Positions 48,415-62,800 of a stretch of 64,000 nucleotides of DNA are shown piece by piece. A program made the translations under genes and the position numbers. The notes beneath the pieces were generated by a model. The model saw only the letters and a list, made by a program, of their open reading frames with translations, searched no databases and was not told the origin of the DNA. Each line of letters opens with the position of its first letter. Positions within the stretch are counted from its first letter, which is position 1. The DNA is from Diprion similis (taxonomy: Eukaryota; Arthropoda; Insecta; Hymenoptera; Diprionidae), in NCBI RefSeq assembly GCF_021155765.1, contig NC_060108.1, positions 22,407,025-22,471,024 of the forward strand, written 5' to 3'.

Positions 48415-51400
48415 AGAAGAAAATTTCCACCGTCAGTATTACACGTTGTCGGATTAGTTTTTCAAACCGTTCATAGAATTCAAAAACCCGTTTCCGTTTC
48501 GTTTTTGAATATATTTCGTATTTAATGGAACTTCTGGTCTATGTATTCAGGACGAAATTGAAGCAGCAGCGTCCCATTTCAACATTCTCGAACAAATGCT
48601 GCGCGTCAGCGAATTCCGGTTGTAATAACGGACTTTGAATTCAACGTGAAAAAAGATGCGTCAATATTTAAACATGCATAAATAAATAAATGTGTATATT
48701 GTATAAATACGTATATAGTTCTCGTTGCAGTTATACCTCTGAAAATTGCATTTCTGTAACCACTAAAGTGAAAATTCAAATTAATTGTCTGATAAGTCGA
48801 GTTTTGTGTGTCGTTTCAAATTTCGGGTGGAAAAATCGGGGTAAATTTTATGCGGATTTTGAAGCACAAACACTGACCTCACCACTGTAAAGGTCGGACG
48901 CGTAGAGGAGGTCAAACGGCAGGGCTGCCACCAGGTCGACCAGAAACCAGCTTTTCAAGTAGTTCAAAGCGATGCTCTTACTGCTGCTGACTACTTCGCC
49001 TTTCCGACTGACGTAAGTCGTTCTGAAGTTCAGGATTATATCTGAAATGGAAATAATCCGTCAATCTTATGCCCCGAACTTGCAAAAGTATCACACAAAT
49101 TGTTATCTTATACATTGTATAAAATCTCTGGACACAACATTGAACGTTTCCTGCATGTACAATTAATTTTCATTAACGATTCTTATACGGAGCATAAAAA
49201 AATTGTAATTCGTACAGCACCTGACTTGTTAGCAATCTTATCGCGTGTCTACATTTTTTTGCTTTCGTTTTTTTTTTTTTGTTTCTCAAAGCAACAAAAT
49301 TTTGCGCGCCAATTGCCAGATGAAACTCAAACCCATTAGGACCAAGTTTGCTTCTTCATTAAGAGGCAGAGAAGGTCTCTCTCTTTGAGGCAGGCGTGTT
49401 TTGTCTGGTTCCCCGGTCTCAGCGTTGCTTTGTCCTTTATCCGAATCCAGGCTTTCTAATCTATCCTTGAGCTAGCGCTTATATCAACATAAAGGGTCCC
49501 GGTATAAATTAGAATTAACCATAGAAGGTGGCCCGAAAATGAATCTTCAATTGAATTGCCGGTTCTGCAACGGCTGCATGAAATTAGTAAAGAGTATCTA
49601 CCTAAAAAGAACAAAAAAAAAAAAAAAAACACCTTGGTTGTTAATAAAAGGCAAAGTTAAAATTACAACATCACGAACAAAGTGTAAAACATGGTTTAAA
49701 TCAAGCTCTCCAAATGTACGTGGAACGCGGGAGAACATTAACGTAATGAAAATGACACGACCGACATTCGCGAATCGTCTGAAAACCGGCTGGCAAAAAA
49801 AGAATTGTAAAACGAATAGAAAGAGGAAAAATATACGATAAAAAAGCTGCAGACGACAAAGGATGTAGCGAAATATTCCCTTGAGTGGTAAGGTGGAATG
49901 AAAAATTTCAACGCTTTTAGAATAAACCTAATATATTCTTTTACATATAATGTTATACAGAGTGGCTCGACTCGATTCGCACGCGTAAACCGCAGATGCA
50001 GATGCTGAATATGCACGGATCAAAGTCACCTTATACGTCCAGCATTCTACATTTAATTTTTCATTTTATCCCTTTCCTTCCCCTTCGATTGTCCTCGTTT
50101 CCAGTCCGAATTAACCGTATTAATTAAGTTATAACCGACTTGCACTGTACATAGTTGTCGGGTCGGTTTTCAGAGGGGTTCCGGACACTCGCAGGGTCTG
50201 TGGTTTCTCAAGAGATTGCCCACCAAATGTCGAAACACAAAAGTGTTTTGCCAATCCCCTCCCGGGTCGGAAGTCAGGCTTACTTTCCTTCTGGAGTATA
50301 ATACGCTAGTATATATACAAACACGTATGCACCTGTACCTATATACGTATAATGTATGTATGTATATAAGGACTACGCCTTGCCTTTTGTACCCAGCCAT
50401 GACGAATACGTTCTGCAGTGTCTGATCTGGTCCTTGTAGCAATACACGTGATGCTTTATTCAAACGGTGCGTGCAGACATGAAAAACCGTGCGAGCTTTA
50501 TGCACGATTTGATTTGAGAAAGAAAACATCTTTTTTCCCCGAGCTTTTCGGTTCTTGGGGGTTTGCGGTTGACGAGAAACGATTCGGCTGACAAACATGA
50601 CGAGATGAGATCTCCGTTTAAATTCGCAATACATTTTATGACGCAAATTTTAGCGCGAATCGAGATACGAAGTCTGCACAACAGACGAGTTTGTACAATT
50701 TTCGGTTTGTCAAATAATACCCCGCGTTTAGAGAAATGAATTTTCTCGCTTTCAGCAAATTGGGTTCTGGCAAATTCCAGCTCTGTCTCACCTCTCGAAT
50801 AGCTTGTAGTCTCGTACCGCGCAGAAAATATAATACATACGTATTACGTACATACATATGCTCCGTAAAATGGTCGGACATTTTCGAATGTAACGTTCGT
50901 TCCACTGCTCCAGAACAGTAGGAAAATTATAATTTCTCGTACAAAAAATTTCGCTACCTCAGAATTTTTTCCCCCCCTTGAATACTGTCGAGCACGATTA
51001 TCCCTCGAAATTTTACAAGAGTTGATAAAAAATATAAGTGTGTGAAGCTGTTTTTGTTTATACCTATTTACCGTTTAGGTACAAGAATCGATCATTGTGC
51101 ACAAGAAATAACTAGTCTAGGCAAAAAATGAGTTGAAAAAAAATTAATTTTTAATTTATTAAACATGATAAAAATTCTTGACTGTCATAAGTCTGGATGA
51201 ATTAATTTTAGTATATATATAAATATAGCGTGAAATGACACCACCTGCCAAGTAAAAATGAGGTTATAAAAATCTCTATCTTTCAAATCTATAACAGGAC
51301 AATAATTTATTCCTAATAATTAACAGAGCTAACGTATAAATTTTTATCTATCCGCTGATGCGTGAAGATATATTTCGTTGTATTTGCCAAAATATCAGAG

Positions 51401-54400
51401 TACTTGACTTGAATTCAATTATAATTTTTGTTGATAAAACATTATAAAAATAAAGAAAAATTTATAACGCCTCGGGCGCAAAGAGAAAAAATAAATTGTG
51501 ATCGATGACAGGTTATAGGTGGATCAGCATGTTCGTTCCTATTTTTTAATTTCCTTTCATTTACACGGTTGATATTACGAGTTTACTTTAATTCCCATCA
51601 GGCAGGTCCTCCCCTCTTCATCTTGGCTGCTTATAAATATAGCCTAGGTCTACACGGTGGATTAGGCTTACGGTTGTTTACCCGCGATATTCTTTCGCTC
51701 TATTGGTACCCGTTCAACCGAAACTTCGCACACCTTCCCTATGATCGATGAGCAAATACATTCTGCACAGACCGCCGGTGGATACTTGCTCGATTACACG
51801 GTCGACTTGTCATCGCGACGCGCGACTTCAACGTCCCACCACCATGGCCATCATCTCCGGTATACCTAATAATTCATCAGCTTTTAAACAGGAAATAGCC
51901 CCTAAGGTAGCTGAGGAGGATGACGGGGAAGAAGAGATTCTGCAAATCGGCCTACGAAAATTCCTTACGTAGTTGGGCTGGGAGTGAAAATGTGAATAGA
52001 CGAATAAACAGAAGGGTCACGATACTTGTACTGTGGAATTATAAAATTAAAAATTTAAAAGTACCTACAGAAAATTCACAATGCGTAGGGAAAAATAAAG
52101 TACAGAAACACAAAACATAGAATTATCATCAGAATTTTGACGATTCTATATTTTTCCTTTTTGATACTTTGATTTTCTACATTTACGAATCTGTTGTATA
52201 AAATAAATTTTACGCGTTTTCAAAAATTTGTCATTTTACACCCCAAACGAATTTCCGGTTTATCGGAAGCTCGCTATTCCCTTTCCCAGCATTTTTCATC
52301 TCTCATCAGAGTTTCTGAATTCCAAGCTACAGCGTCGGCAATCGATTAAACGCGCGGATAGATATCGGGGAAGCGAAGCGCGTACAGAGCCGGCTTGAAA
52401 TTAGACTTTAAAATCGAGGGGTGCGATTACTGTACGTCGAATACTCACCGATAATGAAGAGAGCTTCGACGACGACGTCGCTGACCATTGTTGGCCTGTC
52501 CGTGTTGACAAAGCTCGCATTATACGGAACGACAATCGCCACGTAGAAAGTTGCAATCAAGATAAGCCAGTCCCAGCACGACTTGAATCCTCCGTAATGG
52601 CTGAGTATAAATCTTGATTTCTTTATTGCCGATGTTTTGTACTCCGGAAGCGGAGCGGCAGTGGAATGAAGAAGTGTCTATAAACAAAAAAAACGTCTTC
52701 TCATCAAAAATCGTTCTCATTCCCAAACGCGAAATTCCGATCTCAAGGCGCGATTTGGCGCGTCATAAATATTTTAGAATCAGGTTGATAACTTGTAATT
52801 CAACTGTAAACAAGAGAGACGTATAAAAATAATAGACGTATAATACGATCGAAAATAAACTTTGCCAATAATATGTGTAGGTACATCGCTTGCGGATAAT
52901 TGACTCATGCATATTCCGCGAAAAATTATTTCACCAGGTCGTCCGATTTTCTTCGTTAAACCCAATGGACGTGTACTTACTTCGAAAAGAATTTTCCAGT
53001 TCTAATTTATAGAAAGAAAGAACTTCGAAAAAAAAAAAATCAATAGAAAAAGAGGAGATGAATAAAAAAGGATTAGGAAAAAATCAGCTAAAAATATCAT
53101 CAGAGGAACGCGTGAGATTCTTTATAACTGAGTGGACGCTGGAAGAGTTGCGTTGTTGAAACAAAAGTTTAATCGGGTTTAACGTCAAAGTTGTAACTCG
53201 TCCTCATTACACTGCGGATTAAGGCTATGTCGATACCAGAAATTAGGGGAGAAGAGCCGTTCCATTTGATCTAATCGTTGAAGTTACGCTTCAAACGCTA
53301 AAAGATCGGCACTCAAATGCAAAGACGAATTCTGCTGAGAACTTGCATCTTTGTAATTTGTAGAGAGGAAATTGAATTTCAGCGATGTGAACCGGATGCG
53401 GGAATCATATATCCGATTCAAGTAGATCAAAGTAAAAGAAATTTGCGTGCACGCGCGGCTGATAATTTCCGATCGAGTTGAAAATATTTTTCGCAATATG
53501 CTTGTCGATCGTTTTTGGATAGAATTTTTGAAACTCCAATTGTTTGGGGGATCTCGGTACGTTTGAGCTGATAATCAGGTTAGCATTAATAAAATGTCTC
53601 AAATAGTCATAATTTCACGTTAGTTGATGTGAAATTTGCTCAGATGCATAATTTCAACTCGAATTTTATATCATTCGATTTCACGATCGGATTCAGATTA
53701 CGATTTAAAGTGTTCGATTAAATACGGTAATCACCAATTTATGCGGAATATTTAGAAAATCTTTGGACAAAAGTCACAAATTCATATACATATATGAAGC
53801 ATTAACTGGTGAATATTTTTATCAAGTTTCGAAGGCCTTTGTGAAAAGATATACACGTTCCTTAATTCCGTATCCTTACGCAAGGTAAGATCTTTTGCTT
53901 TGACTGACTTTAGCCATAATATACGTGTAGCTATATATATATATATATACACACTTATATGTATATATGTATATGGAATACGGCATTTTACGCAGATCTT
54001 GTCTTATACCTGATTATACTTCAAAGGAACCAGCAAACTAATGTAACGAGACTGCATGTGTATGTGTATGTGTAGGAGTATATTTTTCCTTGGAACACAT
54101 TCGATGCCTAAATAATAATGTCAGCTTTTCGAGGCGTACTTCGTACATCAATATATGTAAATTCCACCGTCGTAGACGGTGATTGATTTTTTTTTTTACC
54201 GTCACTGGCTGGAGAATATGAAATTTCTTTTCTCTCGTTTACCTAAGTAAAATGTAACTTGCAGATTCGGAAAATTTTCACAAATTTATGTAGTTGTAAA
54301 ATTTTACCCAAACGAAATGAAATTAATTTAATTATTTGTACAACTTTTTGTCTTTTTGTTATAAAACTTTCCAGCTTATTTAAAGAACGAGATCATCTTG

Positions 54401-57400
54401 TATACTGATTCCCAAGGTCAGTTTTATTGCTCATTTTGTTCATCCGCCACACGGTGGAAGCTATCAATGAATGTCGGGTCAACAAGAATTTTACAACCAG
54501 CAGCATCCGGAAAAAAGACATTATCTACACTTGGACGAATAAATTTTGCGTTCCACTGAAAAAATACGCTGTATCTAGATTTTCTTTGTTCGTGGCTTTG
54601 TACAGACGCGCACAGCTATTTGCCAATGATGTATGCATACAATAATACAAATACATGCCTGTCGAGTGGTTTAATTAATCAAAGGGAAAAAGAAAAACAA
54701 TCCATTCGAGATGATACAATGCCCAATTCACGTTATATACCTACGTATTTCCTGCAGTAAATAAATGTTTATCATTATCGAAACTCGGATGTGAAATATA
54801 CATATAGAAGAAAAAACTTCAAATTTTCAATAAATATTTTTCAATAATTAATCGCCGGTGAACGAAGAAAAAAAAAATGAATCGAGTGGACTCTAAGGAA
54901 AATTTATCAATCGCGATTTGCGGGGAGTCAAGAGTCATTATGAACCGAAAACTATGAAAGACTCTTCACAAGATAATAAGGAATACTGAATTATAGTAAG
55001 GAGAACTGAATTGCTCGCGCACGCAGTGGAATGTACCTGTAAGTATTTACATGCAGGGTAAAATGTCAAAAGGATAAAGCTTTTTGAAATATTCACCAAA
55101 CATTACGTTATAGTAGACGGAAGTAGTTGGAATTTCAATTGACTTACAACTTCCTAGACACGGTGGATAGCATTAGCAAACTGTATACCTAGTATAAAAG
55201 TCATTCGCGTTTCGCAGCGCTGTGCTGCGGAGTTTCCAAGAGCTCTTAGAAACTCGTCTAATTCGGTTGCAGGATTTTGTCGGTGTTGCTGCAAAGAGTG
55301 AATTTGCATGAGAAATATCGCGACTGATTGCAAATTCCCGTGCAATTAGCCGAAAGCGATATATGTTGAAAATGGACGAAAATTCAACTCGTGCTATGGA
55401 ATCAAAAACATACTCGGTGGCAAGATGTGAATATTGTATATTGGATTTGTTATAGCTCACTTCCACATTTTTGAGCTTTGAAACTTGATAACAAACGATA
55501 ATTCAGTTTTCATTCCGTTGAATACAGCTGTTTATACAATTCAACTTGACCTGCTCTCGGTATTGCAATCACACGTTCGTGAAATAAGACTCGATAACGA
55601 AATATAAAAGAACTGCAGAAATGTGGAATGAAAAACTAATGAAATACTTCAATACTAGTTTGGTAGCTGATGGCTATAATTTTTGTTTGACTTTTGGAAA
55701 ATAGTAGAAATGCTTGAATATTTTCTTGATATAATTCCAACCAAGATGTGACAAATATATGAGATAAAAAAATAAGATTGTAAATGTTTCAAAAGTCGAC
55801 AAGAAATGTTTTTTGTTCTTAAGCTCTCTTCGCAGTTTTTTTTTTTTTTTCCAGCTGATGCAAAAAGCAAACGACTCGGAATCCCATATGAGTTTTATTA
55901 TTTGCATTCGGAAGATTAGAAATATTCTCATTTCGTCACAGGTTCGATCGAATTGGTAAACGGTCAAACAGATTATTGTTATTTCAATAATGATCTTACT
56001 TTCAGCCACGCCGCATTGCACATTATTACTCCGATTTGTATATATCAGATGAGGAAAAAGTTAAATACTCACGTTATTTATTTTCAGCTTGTGTTTGTTG
56101 TCCTGTTTGTAATGGCCCGAGAGTTGATAGAGAACTGCTCGACTCCTTCTTCGCCCATAATTGGCCGGAGGGGCTTCCGGGTCCAGGTTACCATTAGCAT
56201 CTTCAATCGACGAAAAAATTGAGAAAATTATAAATTATTCCGGTTCACTTTTTTTCTGTCATTCTGAAGTTTGGGTCTAAGTAAAAAAATCTAGGAGTGC
56301 GTTGTGCAAAATAGTCGTCGACAATTACCGTCTTTCGACGAATGAAAAACAAGCGAATACAAAGAAATGAATTTCTGTGTAAAACCGATTGAAAAATCAA
56401 TCGACCCTTCAAACGCCAAGATCTGAACCAATGAAATACTCAATTTGGCTATCCTCGACATCACTTGGCGTTATAGAGAAAGGAATGCGATGAGAAATCT
56501 CGGGAGCATTCGGAGAGGATCGCTGAAGCTTGTTATGAAGGGCGCGGAAAACGGTCCAAGTTTTAATTAATTGTCTGTCGACCGGCACGTGAATATACAT
56601 AGATGATGTACATGGGGTGCGTAACGGGTAGAAACTCATGGTGAACCGGTTCTCGTTTCAAGCTACTCTATCAGCCGGTATGAATACGTTAATTGCTTTC
56701 CAACACTTCGATAAGTGAACGCGAATAATCCGCTCGTCTAACAGCGATTACACAAATATCCTACAAACTGGGATACACGAATGTGCATGATGCGAATTAC
56801 CGGCTTCTATTAAATCCGTGTGCAACGTAATTAGCGATTATACTTTGGTTATACGCGACGTTTTTATATTAGTTGAAAAGAAAATCGCAAAGTGAGGAAC
56901 GAATTGTTGTTATCTCTTCAATCTCTTTGCCAGAATCGTTATTCATTACGGAGTTATTTTCAACTTTTGTAATAGCAATGCGTTACGACTGTCAAAACGG
57001 TTAAACTGGGTTGAAAAGTCTGAATTTTCCTGGTTCGCGTTTTATTCTGCAGGCAAGTTGAAAGTAAGGTGAATTAAATTTTGTTTGTGCCCGAAACTTC
57101 GGCTACTTTACTAGTTTACGGAAGTTCAATTATTCGTCGCAAATGTCCCGAGTTTAGCCCCCGGATTCGATTAGCGCGATGATTTATTACGTGAATTTCT
57201 AACTAGTGCTATAAACAGTCTGTAAACATGAACTTTAAGCAGTTGAGTTCATTGCTCGGAATAAACAAGCCAAACGATTTGAATCAACTTGAAATAAACG
57301 AGTAAAGCATCAAATTTTACAGTAAGAGAAAAAAGGCAAGAAAAAATTGGATTTCTATTATTCTACATTACAGATTGAATGCATTTTCAAACGTGTCGAT

Positions 57401-58966
57401 GTGTCGCATTAAGTTTTGAATCGGTGCTAAGTAATTGCTTGCTGGCATCGTGCGAGTCGAATAATCCAAACCCATAATTCAAATTATCCGAAGAGTAATC
57501 ACCAGACATATTGCGAAGGGTTGAGTGGAAAAATTCTTGTTCTTCTTTCTTCGTTCTTCACTTTTGCTAATATATTTTTGCAATAAAATGGTGTAATAAG
57601 CAAAGCGTTAGTGCAAACTCACCACTATCGTACAACTCACAGGGCTGAAGATTTTTCGCGTCTGTAATATCCTTGTGCGATGCGAGAAAGAGGACGACGT
57701 CTCCTTTCTCATTCTTTATAGGCACGATGTCGAGGAGGCAGTTAAACGGTTTCCCTGCACATTCAATATCAGTTTCCCTTTACAATTTCTGCCGAACGGA
57801 CATGATGTGAGAATAATTTGAAGCCGTATAATATCAAAGTTATAAACAACAATTTATTTCCAATTCTACATCTAGGGCGACGAATAAATGACTCGATGAC
57901 TTGATGTGTCAATAGGTTTGTGAATTAATTCGAATTCATCTGAATCAATGAGAATTAACTCAATTATTAAAAATTGACTGGAATAATGAATAAATAACTG
58001 AGAAATAATTAAATTTTGGACAATCAAGTCAAGTTGATTTGAATTAGTATGAATTCGTGCCAAAAATATCTGTTTGGAGAAAACAATAAAGAATTAAGTT
58101 GATATAAAAAAAATTGAGTTGAATTAAAAAGAAAATTAATGTGAATTAACAGGAAATACAAAAGAATGAATAGAAGTTTTTTGAAACTCACTTGAATTAT
58201 AAAAAAATTAAGTTGAATCAAAGAAATTTATCTGAAATAAAAAAAATGTGAAATAAACAAAATTAAGTCGAATTATATAAATTAGTTTAGATCAATTCGA
58301 CTCAAAAAATTCTTGTATCGCTCAAATCTCGAATTATTTACTCCCCGATTTGAGGTTAAACACAATTTTTTTTTATCACGGTGAAATTGATATCCGTTAA
58401 AATTATTCCATAAAATTTGTAATGATTTTTTACTCAATATTCCATAATAACGAATTTCATAAAAATCATTAGAGATCGAGGATTTTGTTAGCAGATATAC
58501 TATAGCAAGGAACCCGAAGTTCAGAATAAAAAAGTACTCTGGGCCCTCAAACCCGGAGTTTCGTCTTCTATAAATTACAATGTAAGCGATATTCCATTTT
58601 ATGCACGAACAAGTTTCAACTTATAAGCCATATACCGAGTTTCCAATAAAAACTTTACGGTACTTTAATGTACTCATTGTTGTAAATTGTAACGGATGTA
58701 ACCACAAGTACTTGACTTCGTTGGAAGATAAATTTACACACAGTTAACCGCCAAAGAAAGTTTCGAATTTGTAAGAACCTTCCGAAGGCCGTAAATTCAC
58801 ATAATTCAGAGACGAATATCTCCTTAGTCCCACGATTGTCCCGGTAATGGAATTGTAACGAGTTCTCTTGCCTCGAAAATCATACAATGACCCATCTCAC
58901 TACAGTAAATACACAATTGAAATAACCCAGGATGAGCTAAAGCATCGTTCAAAATAATTCCTCTGA

Positions 58967-59013
<47 letters not shown>

Positions 59014-59825
59014 AGATCTTCTCGATCCCCGGCGAAGCTTTCAGCGGGCAATGTAACGCGGATAAGTTTTTCATCTTGAATAAAACTGGAAGAGTGCCTC
59101 GGGCTGCGTCAACTTTGAAATTGGGTTGAGTGGGTGAAGCGAAAAAGATCAGAAAAAGAAACAAGAGCGTAAGAATCGAGGATGCGGAAGACTCGACTTG
59201 GCCCCCAGTTCCAATATCCCTACAGATGTTTGTAAAATTAACTGAACATAAATATAGACATCCCCGTATCAGGTGCACACATGCGATTATATGTACGTAA
59301 ACTGTAATCATTGGTTATCACCATGAAACTACTCGAAGGGATTTGTTTCCCGACTCAAGGACTATCGACATCGTGGAAAATAACCGGCAGCCGTGAATAG
59401 TGCCAATTAGGCTTTATGCTGGGCTGTGGGGTTAATTAATGAAGACAGTGATGTGAACAGAGACGTTATTTACCGATGTGCAATCGGAAGGTTGCCCGTT
59501 CGAATGATTGAAAATCAATAATCTGTACACCGTGTACTGAAAATTTCACTTAGTAGTTGGCGGAAGCGATTTTCCCGGCATATTTGCTTACCGGTTTTCT
59601 TGTAAAAGACAACCTCCATCTTGAGTTCCGTTTTGCTCTCGAGACTCTTGTCGATCATCGCCTTTTCCTCCTCCGTCGTGTCTGGTCCATAAAGAAATTT
59701 GCACGCGCAGCCCTTCTGCATGATTTGGGCGCGCGCAAAACCCGTCAAGTCGCAGAATCCATCCGAACAGTAAACGATCGGATAGATCGAGGGAACTTGA
59801 GCATTTCCCAGAACGAAGTTGCTGT
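37590..59825 (-). CDS. Elk: Elk-type (KCNH family) voltage-gated potassium channel, lacking only the first coding exon
   Basis: Fourteen exons in transcript order: 59825-59592, 57754-57623, 56200-56073, 52677-52449, 49041-48883, 46198-45971, 43237-43058, 42392-42193, 40600-40351, 39897-39629, 39539-39385, 38727-38562, 38485-38116 and 37813-37590. Every junction keeps frame (2924 nt, about 974 codons). Exons 1-2 are the PAS domain ([26 protein letters not shown]). Exon 4 has S1; exon 5 has S2-S3; exon 6 has the S4 sensor [14 protein letters not shown]; exon 7 has the filter SVGFGN; exon 8 has S6 and the C-linker; exons 9-10 have the cyclic-nucleotide-binding-homology domain. The rest is a proline-rich tail ending FDPFDS. 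LYGPDT and the [11 protein letters not shown] filter fit Elk (vertebrate KCNH3/4/8) better than Eag or Erg. The start exon (usually MPARKGLLAPQ in this family) was not found. Role: a neuronal outward potassium current. Confidence 0.95.
45257..45273. repeat. (CA)n microsatellite
   Basis: A short uninterrupted CA run in the Elk intron upstream of the pore exon. Confidence 0.9.
48037..48094. repeat. (GA)n microsatellite in an Elk intron
   Basis: About 28 perfect GA units. A shorter GA run follows at about 48387-48414. Both lie in the intron between exons 48883 and 46198. Confidence 0.95.
53931..53949. repeat. (TA)n microsatellite
   Basis: Alternating TA followed by a short CA run, in the Elk intron between exons 56073 and 52677. 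Confidence 0.85.
57890..58310. repeat. Degenerate AT-rich minisatellite in an Elk intron
   Basis: gaatta/ttgaatt-like words recur every 15-25 bp (gaattaattcg, gaattaact, gaattagt, gaattaag, gttgaattaa, gtgaattaa, ttgaattat, gttgaatc, gtcgaatta). They are separated by A-rich spacers. It lies between the two PAS exons. Confidence 0.6.
58968..59010. repeat. 43-A homopolymer in an Elk intron
   Basis: An uninterrupted run of 43 A. No retroposon body or target-site duplication could be recognised beside it. Confidence 0.95.
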
Positions 59826-62800
59826 CTGAAACAAAAAATATACAACCAACTTTGACAAATTTTCATTCGACAACTCAATTAATCGATTCACTACAGTTTT
59901 CTCGGGATGAATAGACGGAATAATACTGCAGTTTATTCAATCCACTTGACACCCTTTCATATTCGATTAGTCGAATCGCCCTTCAATTGGACACACGTAT
60001 ATTGCACGTATACCTTTCGCAAAGTCCAGTGATAATTGCATCTCCAATCAGTGAACGGTCGAGGAATATATTTCCACGAGTTTAACGATATTATACCGTA
60101 CATGTATTTACATGTGTGTGTGTGTGTGTGCGAATGCCCGGCTGGATAAGCACGGTAAAGCCAGGGCGAGGAATATTGTTTTTCTTTCACAGAAATCACT
60201 CGCAAATAAATTTTCATTTCATTACTTTATACCACCTCGACGTGCATATACGTATATATAAAGCGAGTAAACGAAACGCGAGACTGGATCGCTTTCACAG
60301 CGACGGTGGCTTAGGTACCGATGTTCGATCAATTACTGCAGACCACATGGCGGGAACAGGGATTGTATTTCAACCTGCCAATATGCGTCCCGAAGTAATC
60401 CCACAATGCGGACTCTCTCATCTCGGGTGAATTTTTCCGTACCGTATTTACGTGTGGTTTTCTCTTATTTAATATTTTTTTTTTTTTTTTTTCTATCGTC
60501 TCTAATACCATTTCGTGCGGATAGTTGACTTCGAAACAGATAACATCCTCTGTTACTGGGATGAGATCGCTGATTTCTAGGATATACTCATGTGACATAA
60601 ATAATTGCTCCATTACGTGACTTGTCAGATGGCACGTGGACCAAATTGGGGAAACACGAGAGGAGAAACCGTTGAGTTATGATCTTGGGTAGCGGAAATC
60701 TGCAGGCTGGGAAGATTATTTCGTTTTCACAGTACTATGATCAACGGCCTTTGAAATGAATATACTCGATCCTGCTGTAAATTGTGCGTTCTTGAATGGC
60801 AAAGTCGAGCCAAACAAAATGTAGGGGCGATAGCTTTGATTAGCGTTGATTGCGGGGGAGTGGCAGAGGAAATGTCAGTTACGTGAAGCTCTAATTAAAC
60901 TTTTATTCCTGAAGGCATTCGTTGACGAGATGTCGGTAAATCAAGCTAATTTAACCCACCTTAAAGTCCCCCTCGAAATGTTCAAATGTTTTGTCGATTT
61001 ATATTATATATTTGGTGAATTGATATCGGCTCCCACAAATTGAAATAAAGTTTTGACACACTTTCTGCACATGTGTGAAGATTGCCGATTAATAGGGGAT
61101 AAGAAAATGGCAAAATCGTGTTACTTTCCAACCCAACTTTAATCATTCACGCATTAACAAGGGTGAGCGATGAAAAATTTAAGGAAAGGATTCTACCTTT
61201 TTTCCTAATCTTCGTTAAAGTTGCGAAACTTCTCATAAATTCTCAGAGAATTTTTAAGCCATCCCGTACACAGGAAGAAGTTCCAGATAATGTGAAAAAA
61301 ATGAATCTCAAACTTTTCCGAGCATTTTCGTAATCGTTGAAGCTTCGAAAGACGCGATGAAAACGGTCAGGGTTTCTTGGGTGTAATATATCGACAAAAA
61401 GCTCTCACAGGGAGACTCTCCAGAAGTCTCGAGAAAAGTTTCGTTGGATTTTCACCACAACCAGAGTTTGATGGATAGTTATTTTTCAACATCAGACAAA
61501 AAAACTTTTGTTAAAAGCCTGGTTTGAATTCCCTCCGAGAATCTGCGTAACCAAAGTGTACTAATTATCTCGCCTCAATTTGAACGCGGTATTTCCGGCT
61601 GTAATCGGTGTAGCTTATCTCAAAATGAGCCATCAATACCGACTTCGAAACCCACGTGCAAGCAATGATCAGAAAAATTGATCAGCATCGGTTCCGGGTA
61701 AAATTCCCAACGACGCCACGCCTCGTGCTCTAAAAAATTGCTCAGAACTTTTCCACCCGTGCCTAACTTCCGTTCAGAGTCACGGAAGCGAACGAACGAA
61801 GCCCGTCGGATCTACAATTATCAGGCCTGTATATTGTCACTTTGAAAAGGGACGATTCCGATTCTTTTCTACCGCTTTTATCGCCGGATGATCAGACGGC
61901 TATAGGTTAACCAATTTTACCTCCGGTTTTCCTCTCGCACACTTTGTTCAGACAAAGGGTCAAGGTTCAGATGAGACTGACCCTTGCGTCCGAGCAACAC
62001 GCGTGACCAGACAAAGCTGAAAGCTCGTAGGCGTCAGACAATGGCCAAAAGCATTCCGCGTGATGATTTGTTGCGGAGCCAGAAACAGCTGCGATTTTCT
62101 AACCCCCGTAACCGACTCTCGCTCATATTTCCCCGTTAAATCTTAATCTCTGGTCGGAGAGTTTATGCCTCGCTTAATTGTCCCACAGTTTAGTCTAGAA
62201 CGGCGGTGAATGAAGCTGGGCGAAGATTCGTTGCGCAAGAGATTTTCGAGCCGGAACGTTTGACGATTGACGAATTGAAAGCACAGGAATTTTCCGGCAA
62301 AAAATTTTCATCCTACGTCGAGATTTTCATCTTCGTCCCGGATGTCGGCGTTGTGCGGAAATGCAAAGATGAAAAAAAAAATCGGAATATTTGCTAAGTC
62401 AGAAGATTATTACGAGAACTCTTGAACGGCTTGAGAATTCAATTTAGATCTACTTACGCAAGATCTACGGGATGTGAGATCGAAAAGTCTGCAATGTTTC
62501 GTACTTTTATTGCCTACCGTTATTCAACTCGAGTAAGTAGGGTTATGAATTTTCCAACTTCACTCGGCTTTTCGTCTTTGAGCACTCATATGAGACTTGT
62601 TTGGTCTAGAATATATTAAAATTCCTTGTTTCGAAGCATGTGAAGCCGAATTCTGCAAAACAAAACTCTGCTACTTAACGTAAGAGAGAAAACAAGAAAA
62701 AGAGTTTCTTCCGGGATACTTTTTCATCACCGTGAAAAGGAAAAAGTCTATGAGACTTCCCGGTGACTTCGAAAACGGTCAGATGAAAAATCGGTAACTG

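Noticed and set aside
48035..48457. Frames encoding RE or LS dipeptide repeats
   Set aside because: They are translations of the GA microsatellites inside an Elk intron.
58968..59010. Poly-A run as the tail of a retroposed gene
   Set aside because: No spliced gene copy or target-site duplication was seen on either side.
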